From an uncultured Eubacteriales bacterium (GTDB lineage: Bacteria; Bacillota_A; Clostridia; Christensenellales; Aristaeellaceae): 11,900 bases of DNA. Both the position numbers and the translations under genes were made by a program. The notes under the pieces were generated by a model that saw nothing but the letters and a program-made list of their open reading frames with translations, was not told where the DNA came from and did no database searches. Below are positions 7,001-11,900 of this stretch, in pieces (the first letter of the stretch is position 1; every line of letters begins with the position of its first letter). The DNA is taken from contig CACYNZ010000088.1 in the NCBI GenBank assembly GCA_902775835.1, positions 2,116-14,015 of the forward strand. Direction: 5' to 3'.

Positions 7001-7014
7001 TATTGTAACATTTT
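7001..7014. repeat. TATTGTAA direct repeat, copy 1, over the regulator -10 box
   Basis: TATTGTAACATTTT matches 7091-7104 at 12 of 14 positions, in the same orientation and exactly 90 bp away. This copy covers the regulator's -10 hexamer, so a protein bound here would block the regulator's own promoter. Candidate operator, inferred. Confidence 0.45.
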
Positions 7015-7030
7015 GCCTGAAACAGGACAA
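7002..7030 (-). promoter_or_regulatory. Sigma-70-type promoter of the AraC-family regulator
   Basis: On the - strand TTGTCC (7030-7025) and TACAAT (7007-7002) stand exactly 17 bp apart, matching 4/6 and 5/6 of the -35 and -10 consensus. Transcription would begin near 6995, giving a short leader of about 20 nt before the ATG at 6973. Confidence 0.6.
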
Positions 7031-7042
7031 TACTGCACCGGG

Positions 7043-7062
7043 AAATCAAGAAAAATCAATCA
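7043..7062. repeat. Tandem AAATCAA motif with 10-bp period
   Basis: AAATCAA occurs at 7043-7049 and again at 7053-7059, exactly one helical turn apart, within the AT-rich divergent promoter region. Tandem half-sites on one DNA face suit an AraC-type or similar regulator, but two 7-mers in AT-rich DNA can arise by chance. Confidence 0.35.
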
Positions 7063-7090
7063 TTTCATCGAAATTCCAAACTTCCTGAAT

Positions 7091-7104
7091 TATTGTAATT
7101 TTTT
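7091..7104. repeat. TATTGTAA direct repeat, copy 2, upstream of the operon promoter
   Basis: TATTGTAATTTTTT, 12/14 identical to 7001-7014. It ends 13 nt before the TTTACG -35-like box of the symporter operon, an activator-like position. Confidence 0.45.
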
Positions 7105-7117
7105 CGGATAAATTGAC

Positions 7118-7147
7118 TTTACGCCCCTCGGGACATTTTTCTATAAT
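7118..7147 (+). promoter_or_regulatory. Promoter of the glycoside-utilisation operon
   Basis: A perfect TATAAT (7142-7147) has a poor -35 box TTTACG (7118-7123) at 18 bp. A better box, TTGACT (7113-7118), is 23 bp away, too far for normal sigma-70 recognition. Strong -10 with a badly placed -35 is typical of activator-dependent promoters, fitting the divergent AraC-type gene. The start would be near 7154, about 47 nt before the symporter ATG. Confidence 0.65.
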
Positions 7148-7156
7148 TTTTCCAGC

Positions 7157-7173
7157 AGGGCCGGCAGGGCCCT
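7157..7173 (+). promoter_or_regulatory. Small hairpin at the 5' end of the operon transcript
   Basis: AGGGCC (7157-7162) pairs with GGCCCT (7168-7173) around GGCAG, only a few bases after the predicted transcription start. It could stabilise the mRNA 5' end or be an operator; it is short and no riboswitch fold is visible in this leader. Confidence 0.35.
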
Positions 7174-7200
7174 AATAGAAAAAGAGCGAGGGATATCATC

Positions 7201-8712
7201 ATGACGAACACACGGGAAATTCCATCCGGGAATGACACTGTACAGTACCGTAAGGCCAAGCTCTGGCAGATCATTCTTGTGGCCTTCAATGCGTTCAACG
7301 GCATGGCTGTCTATTTTCTCATCGGGCTTGCCAGCTATTCTGCGTCCATCGGCTATGGGATTGCCACAGTGGCGGTGGGCGGACTTCTGACGTTTACCCG
7401 TATCTTTGACGCGATTACGGACCCGCTTCTCGCCTTCATCTATGACCGGTTCAACACCAGGTTCGGCAAGGTACGCCCGCTGATGCTCATCGGCTGGGCA
7501 ATCCAGACAGCCGGCCTTGTGTGCATGTTCAACTTCTTCTCCAGCAAGGGTCACGGGATTCCCACATTCCTGGGATTCTATCTGCTCTATGTCATCGGCT
7601 ACACCATTGTGAACATGACCGCGCAGACCCTGCCCGCGCTGATGACCAATGATCCCAAGCAGCGTCCCACTGTGGGCGTGTGGCAGACTGTGCTGAACTA
7701 TCTGACGCCCATGGCACTGAACATCATTGTCTATACCAAGCTCATGCCAGCCATGGGCGGAAGCTTCAACCAGGAGTTCCTGAACGTGACCACCTGGATG
7801 TGCGTGGCGATTTCCTTTGTGGGTGTGCTGCTTGTGTGCATCGGCATTTCCGAGTATGACCGGCCGGAAAACTTCCGCGGCTTCCGCAACGAGCGCCTGA
7901 AGGTCCGGGATATGCTGGACGTGCTGAAAAACAACCGCCCGCTGCAGAGCTATATCCTCTCCGCCGCTTCGGACAAGATTGCCCAGCAGGCGTCCTCCGC
8001 CTCCATTGTCAGCACCATGCTCAACGGCATTCTCATCGGGGACATGGGTCTTGCCACCACGCTGAGCATGATCGGCATGCTGCCCTCCATTCTGTTCGCC
8101 GCCTACGGCGCGCGCTATGCCGGCAGGCACGGACACAAGGAATCCATTGTGACCTGGACCCGGAACTGCATTTTTGCCAATATTGCCATTATCCTGTTCT
8201 TCGTTCTGGTGCGCAGAACCGCCGGTACCGCATCCATCGCGGTGATGGGCGTGACCATGATCCTCTATGTGCTCCTGACCTTTGTGTCCAATGGCTTTGC
8301 CATGTGTGTGACCACGGCCAATACCGGATTCATGGCTGACATCATTGACTATGAGATGGACCGCAGCGGAAAATATATTCCGGCCGTGATCAGCGGCACC
8401 TACAGCCTCGTGGACAAGATTGTGTCCTCCTTCTCCGCGGCCATTGCCACCGGCTGCGTGGCGCTCATCGGATATACCGCCACCATGCCGCAGCCCGGGG
8501 ATCCTGCCACTTCCGGCGTGTTCTGGATGACCATGTTCCTGCGCTACGGCCTGGCAATCCTCGGCTGGATCTGCACGCTGCTGGCCATGCGCCGCTGCGG
8601 ACTGACCCGGGAGGAAATGGTGCATGTGCAGAAGCGCATTGAGGACAAGAAAGCGGCTGCAAAGCATGCGCTGGTGGAAAAGGAACTGCACAGGGGTGAC
8701 GCGAATGCGTAA
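7201..8712 (+). CDS. GPH-family glycoside/sugar:cation symporter (MFS)
   Basis: A 503-residue inner-membrane transporter of the glycoside-pentoside-hexuronide (GPH/MelB) family, which imports oligosaccharides or glycosides with Na+ or H+. About twelve hydrophobic segments are visible. The family signature is clear: TRIFDAITDPLLAFIYDR at about 66-83, in which R67, D70 and D74 match the spacing of R52, D55 and D59 of the melibiose carrier, followed by NTRFGKVRPLMLIG. T73 stands where MelB has N58, a cation-selectivity position. The second half has the usual MADIIDYEMDRSGK motif before helix 10. The ATG at 7201 follows GAGGG (7188-7192). It is first in the operon and overlaps the GH2 gene by 8 bp, so substrate and hydrolase should match: probably a rhamnose- and hexose- or uronate-containing glycoside. 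Family is firm, substrate inferred. Confidence 0.93.
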   Translation: MTNTREIPSGNDTVQYRKAKLWQIILVAFNAFNGMAVYFLIGLASYSASIGYGIATVAVGGLLTFTRIFDAITDPLLAFIYDRFNTRFGKVRPLMLIGWAIQTAGLVCMFNFFSSKGHGIPTFLGFYLLYVIGYTIVNMTAQTLPALMTNDPKQRPTVGVWQTVLNYLTPMALNIIVYTKLMPAMGGSFNQEFLNVTTWMCVAISFVGVLLVCIGISEYDRPENFRGFRNERLKVRDMLDVLKNNRPLQSYILSAASDKIAQQASSASIVSTMLNGILIGDMGLATTLSMIGMLPSILFAAYGARYAGRHGHKESIVTWTRNCIFANIAIILFFVLVRRTAGTASIAVMGVTMILYVLLTFVSNGFAMCVTTANTGFMADIIDYEMDRSGKYIPAVISGTYSLVDKIVSSFSAAIATGCVALIGYTATMPQPGDPATSGVFWMTMFLRYGLAILGWICTLLAMRRCGLTREEMVHVQKRIEDKKAAAKHALVEKELHRGDANA

Positions 8713-10906
8713 GACTGAGATTCTGAAGGACGGATGGACCTTTGTCCGCTCGGACATCGGTCCGGAACAGGCCGTATATGCCTGCGGACAGGGTGAGCAT
8801 GTTTCCCTGCCGCATACCTGGAACGCGCAGGACGGTCAGGACGGTGGGAATGACTACTACCGCGGCCGCTGCTGGTATGTGCGTGAACTCTGCTGGGATC
8901 CGGATGAGGACGGATGCGTGTTTCTGGAAGTAAACGGAGCGGCCATGAGCTGCGACGTGTACCTGAACGGCACCTGGCTTGCCCGGCATGAGGGCGGGTA
9001 TTCCGCCTTCCGGACGGAGCTGACCGGCAGACTGGAAAAAAGGAATGTGCTGGCCATCTCCGTGAGCAATGAAGAAAGTGACCACGTGTATCCACAGAAG
9101 GCGGACTTCACCTTCTACGGCGGCCTGTACAGGGAAGTGCGCCTGATCACGGTGCCCCGGGAGCATTTCGAGCTGGTCAAGGACGGAACCCCGGGCATCT
9201 GGGTGCGGGCCAGCGTGGACCTGGAAAAGCACAGCGCGGACGTGACGGTGGAGACCTGGCAGAATGCGGACGCAGTCACCATGGAGGTGGACGGGCAGGT
9301 CCGGACAGTACCCTCCGTGGACGGGCATGCCGGGGCAGTGTTCCATCTGGAGCATGCGCATCTCTGGGACGGCACGGATGATCCGTATCTGTATACCGCC
9401 AGGGCCCGGCTCGCCAGCGGGGACGAGGTGAGTGCGCGCTTTGGATGCCGGGAATTCCGGTGTGATCCGGAAAAGGGCTTTTTTCTCAACGGGCGGTCCT
9501 ATCCCCTGCGTGGCGTCAGCCGGCATCAGGACAGGAAGGACAAAGGCAATGCGCTGTCCAGGGAGGACCACGCCGCGGACATGGCCATTATCCGGGAGAT
9601 CGGCGCGAACACGCTGCGCCTGGCGCATTACCAGCATGCGCAGGAGTTCTACGACCTGTGCGATGAAAACGGAATCGTGGTCTGGGCGGAGATTCCCTAC
9701 ATCACGATGCATATGACAAAAGGCCGGGACAATACCCTGCAGCAGATGCGGGAGCTGATCGTGCAGTGCGCGAACCATCCCTGCATTGCCGTGTGGGGAC
9801 TGAGCAATGAGATCACCGCGGCCAGTCCGGTCAATGAGGAGCTGCTGGAGAACCACCGCATGCTCAATGCGCTGTGCCACAGGCTGGATCCCACAAGACT
9901 GACCACCATGGCCAATGTGTTCATGCTGGAGACAGACAGCCCGATCCTGGATATCCCGGACATCAACAGCTATAATCTGTATTTTGGATGGTATCTGGGC
10001 GAACTGGAACAGACGGACGAGTTCTTTGATGAATATCACGCAAGGTATCCGGACCGCGTGATCGGGTTTTCCGAGTACGGGGCGGACGCGAATCCTGCCT
10101 TCCATTCCTCACATCCCGAGAAAGGGGATTATACGGAGGAATACCAGGCCCTGTATCATGAGCACATGCTGCGCATGATCGAGGCAAGGCCGTACCTGTG
10201 GGCCACACATGTGTGGAACCTGTTTGACTTCGCGGCGGACGGCCGGGACGAGGGCGGAAAGCACGGAGAGAACCAGAAGGGTCTGGTGACCATGGACCGC
10301 AGCCTGCGCAAGGATGCGTTCTATCTCTACAAGGCCGCCTGGAACCGGCAGGAGCCCTTCGTGCACCTCTGTGGAAAGCGTTATATCAACCGCTGCGAGG
10401 CGGAAACGGAGATCAAGGTGTATTCCAACCAGGCATCCGTGACCCTCTATGTGGACGGCAACCGTGTCGGGACTCAGGAAGGCAGGACCGTCTTCCGCTT
10501 CCGCATTCCGCTGATGGGCGAGCACCTGATCCGGGCGGAAGCCGGCGGCGTCAGCGACAGCATGTGCATCTGCCGCGTGTCGGTGCCGGACGAGAGCTAT
10601 GTGTTCAACAAGGCGGCCTCCAGCGTGACCAACTGGTTTGACGCGGAAGAGATCGATCCGGCGTGCTTTTCCATTCAGGACACGCTGGGCGAGCTTCGCG
10701 CGCACCCGAAGGCGGGGGCGGTCATCCAGCAGATGATGGACCGGAACGCAGCATCCCGCGGGGATGTGGCGGATGCCGTCAAGGACAATCCGGCACTGCA
10801 GCGGATGATGGCGCGGATGACGATGATGAGCCTGCTCAAGCAGGCAGGAACGGATGAGCAGAGTATCCGGCAGCTGAACCGGATCCTGCAGGGGATACGC
10901 AAATGA
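8705..10906 (+). CDS. Glycoside hydrolase family 2 (beta-galactosidase/beta-glucuronidase type), cytosolic
   Basis: A 733-residue retaining glycosidase. Residues 1-150 form the GH2 sugar-binding jelly roll (SLPHTWN, DYYRGRCWYVREL, VYLNG, GGLYREVRLI), about 150-265 the Ig-like domain, about 265-560 the TIM barrel. The acid/base is E369 in WGLSNEI and the nucleophile E457 in FSEYGAD. N523-Q-K525 in GENQKGLVT lies where GH2 uronidases have their N-x-K carboxylate contact, though related galactosidases may share it. Residues about 643-733 form an extra helical C-terminal domain after a further beta domain. There is no signal peptide, so the enzyme acts on imported substrate. The ATG at 8705 lies inside the end of the symporter gene with GGGG upstream; the open frame extends back to 8624 but only over symporter sequence. 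Its end overlaps the next gene by ATGA. Family is firm; galactoside versus uronide or other beta-glycoside is open. Confidence 0.93.
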   Translation: MRKTEILKDGWTFVRSDIGPEQAVYACGQGEHVSLPHTWNAQDGQDGGNDYYRGRCWYVRELCWDPDEDGCVFLEVNGAAMSCDVYLNGTWLARHEGGYSAFRTELTGRLEKRNVLAISVSNEESDHVYPQKADFTFYGGLYREVRLITVPREHFELVKDGTPGIWVRASVDLEKHSADVTVETWQNADAVTMEVDGQVRTVPSVDGHAGAVFHLEHAHLWDGTDDPYLYTARARLASGDEVSARFGCREFRCDPEKGFFLNGRSYPLRGVSRHQDRKDKGNALSREDHAADMAIIREIGANTLRLAHYQHAQEFYDLCDENGIVVWAEIPYITMHMTKGRDNTLQQMRELIVQCANHPCIAVWGLSNEITAASPVNEELLENHRMLNALCHRLDPTRLTTMANVFMLETDSPILDIPDINSYNLYFGWYLGELEQTDEFFDEYHARYPDRVIGFSEYGADANPAFHSSHPEKGDYTEEYQALYHEHMLRMIEARPYLWATHVWNLFDFAADGRDEGGKHGENQKGLVTMDRSLRKDAFYLYKAAWNRQEPFVHLCGKRYINRCEAETEIKVYSNQASVTLYVDGNRVGTQEGRTVFRFRIPLMGEHLIRAEAGGVSDSMCICRVSVPDESYVFNKAASSVTNWFDAEEIDPACFSIQDTLGELRAHPKAGAVIQQMMDRNAASRGDVADAVKDNPALQRMMARMTMMSLLKQAGTDEQSIRQLNRILQGIRK

Positions 10907-11748
10907 GAAAAGCAGTACAGCAGATCATGCTGGGTACGGTAACCGGCAGCGAAGACCAGGCCAGGGAGACACTGCAGGCGATCCGCGGGGCAGGATATGA
11001 CGGACTGGAACTGAACCGGTTCATGATTCATCCTTCCTCGCTGATGATCCGGCTTATGACCCGTGCGGCGGGCATGCCCACGGGCAGAGGCGGAAACCTG
11101 AACTGGAAAAAGCTGATGGCGGACAGCGGGCTGTCCGTCATCAGCCTGCACGCGGACCTGGGAAGCCTGGAGCGCGAGGCGGACACGGTGATCCGGGAAG
11201 CCGGGGAACTGGAGACCGGGACCGTGGTCATTACCGGCATGTACCGGTTTGACTATGGCAGTGAAGAGGCGGTGCGCGACCTGGCCCGGAGACTGAACCG
11301 CGCGGGACAGCAGCTGAAGGCTGCCGGTGTGGAGCTTCTGTATCACAACCATAATGTGGAGCTTCTGACGGTAAAGCCCGGACTCCGGGCGTATGAGGTG
11401 CTGATGGAGGACACGGATCCGGAGTATGTGAACTTCGAGTTTGACAGCTACTGGTTCACCGACGGCGGGGCTGACGCAAAGCAGTGGATGCGCAGGCTGG
11501 GCAGGCGCATGAAGCTGTGGCATGTCACGGACCGGGGATCCCGGCAACATGGGCCGGCCATGACGCCGATCCTGAAGGCGGACAGCGTGGAGCTGGGCAC
11601 GGGATGCATGGACCTGGAAGGCATGCTGGATCTGGCCCGGGAAAACGGTGTGGAGAGTGTGGTGCTTGAAAGTCACAGAAACTGGGTGGACAAAAACCCG
11701 GTGAAGAGTCTGGAACTGAGCGCAGAATGGCTGAACAGGAGGATCTGA
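10903..11748 (+). CDS. Sugar phosphate isomerase/epimerase-like TIM barrel protein
   Basis: A 281-residue protein of the xylose-isomerase-like/AP-endonuclease-2 TIM barrel superfamily, which includes sugar epimerases, IolE-type dehydratases and enzymes acting on 3-keto-glycosides. Visible strand-end motifs fit a divalent-metal site: GYDGLELN (E36), SLHADL, LLYHNHN (H148, H150), NFEFDSYW (E179, D181), KLWHVTD (H207) and VVLESH (E256); which of these bind metal cannot be fixed from one sequence. Length is usual for the family. The ATG overlaps the GH2 stop as ATGA, so translation is coupled, and the next glycosidase starts 2 nt after its stop. Sitting between two glycosidases, it probably converts a sugar released in the pathway or an oxidised glycoside intermediate; the exact reaction is not readable. 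Confidence 0.88.
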   Translation: MRKAVQQIMLGTVTGSEDQARETLQAIRGAGYDGLELNRFMIHPSSLMIRLMTRAAGMPTGRGGNLNWKKLMADSGLSVISLHADLGSLEREADTVIREAGELETGTVVITGMYRFDYGSEEAVRDLARRLNRAGQQLKAAGVELLYHNHNVELLTVKPGLRAYEVLMEDTDPEYVNFEFDSYWFTDGGADAKQWMRRLGRRMKLWHVTDRGSRQHGPAMTPILKADSVELGTGCMDLEGMLDLARENGVESVVLESHRNWVDKNPVKSLELSAEWLNRRI

Positions 11749-11750
11749 AC

Positions 11751-11900
11751 ATGAGCAGCATGCCAAAGACATGGCAGGCCAGGTGGATTGACCCTGAGCT
11801 TCCGCATGACAGGGAAACGCGCCAGAGCGCGTCTTACCTGAGACGACGCTTTCAGGCGCCCGCGGGAAAAAGGATATGCATGTATATCACCTGTCATGGG
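11751..11900 (+). CDS. N-terminus of a probable GH78 alpha-L-rhamnosidase (3' truncated by window edge)
   Basis: The ATG at 11751 follows a perfect AGGAGG (11737-11742, 8-nt spacing) that lies inside the end of the previous gene. Only 50 codons are present. They carry the typical GH78 opening: TWQARWIDPEL, then SYLRRRFQAP and RICMYITCHG, corresponding to the first strands of the N-terminal beta-sandwich domain where family members read like W-x-A-x-WI, LRR-x-F and Y-I-T-x-x-G. GH78 enzymes remove terminal alpha-L-rhamnose from plant glycosides, pectin fragments and gums. No signal peptide is present, consistent with a cytosolic enzyme acting on imported substrate. The catalytic region lies outside the window, so the call rests on the N-terminal pattern and context. 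Confidence 0.75.
   Translation, partial: MSSMPKTWQARWIDPELPHDRETRQSASYLRRRFQAPAGKRICMYITCHG

Noticed and set aside
6974..7030. Longer start for the AraC-type regulator
   Set aside because: It would overlap the predicted promoter; a ribosome binding site precedes the ATG at 6973.
8624..8704. Longer start for the GH2 gene
   Set aside because: The extra codons fall inside the symporter coding region and do not resemble a GH2 N-terminus or signal peptide.
7141..8757. 538-codon open frame on the - strand opposite the symporter
   Set aside because: Histidine- and glycine-rich composition with no family resemblance; mirror of the codon bias of the symporter gene.
8465..10105. 546-codon open frame on the - strand opposite the GH2 gene
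   Set aside because: Spans two real genes, lacks domains and a ribosome binding site; antisense artefact of high GC.
10675..11772. 365-codon - strand frame across the GH2/isomerase junction
   Set aside because: Crosses two coupled genes, no ribosome binding site or domain.

Overview
The window is GC-rich, densely packed, low-redundancy bacterial DNA with strong AGGAGG-type ribosome binding sites. The gene content (a GPH-family sugar symporter, cytosolic GH2 and GH78 glycosidases, an AraC regulator with a large sensory domain, Clp/FtsH-type AAA proteins) suggests a fermentative, probably gut-associated Bacillota (Clostridia or Erysipelotrichia type). That placement is an inference from family content; no rRNA or marker gene is present.

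Region 1 (1-4480, + strand) is a putative three-gene transcription unit ending in a clear intrinsic terminator. It holds the 3' part of an unrecognised protein (possibly propeller-like, with a duplicated acidic/amphipathic C-terminal motif), a remarkable 1152-residue protein that joins a Clp-type N domain, a single ClpB-D2-like AAA+ ring, a receiver-like domain and a complete soluble FtsH AAA+/M41 zinc protease, and a 106-residue helical protein of unknown function. This is the best candidate in the window for an undescribed system: a cytosolic two-ring Clp-FtsH hybrid protease with two small neighbours that could be adaptors, substrates or regulators.

Region 2 (4481-5755) is a free-standing aldo/keto reductase gene bracketed by two nearly identical CCGGG-based inverted repeats, followed by a perfect 19-bp hairpin in the convergent intergenic space.

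Region 3 (5756-11900) is a glycoside-utilisation locus. An AraC-type regulator on the - strand diverges from an operon on the + strand: GPH sugar:cation symporter, GH2 glycosidase, sugar-phosphate-isomerase-like TIM barrel protein, and the first 50 codons of a probable GH78 alpha-L-rhamnosidase. The last four genes overlap or nearly touch, so they are likely co-transcribed and translationally coupled. No signal peptide is seen on the glycosidases, so the simplest model is import of an intact rhamnose-containing glycoside and its dismantling in the cytoplasm. The 227-bp AT-rich divergent promoter region holds a good promoter for each side, a 12/14 direct repeat 90 bp apart, a tight AAATCAA tandem repeat and a small hairpin near the predicted start of the operon transcript.

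No tRNA, rRNA, CRISPR array, insertion sequence or attachment site was seen, and no stretch over 300 bases is without a gene.
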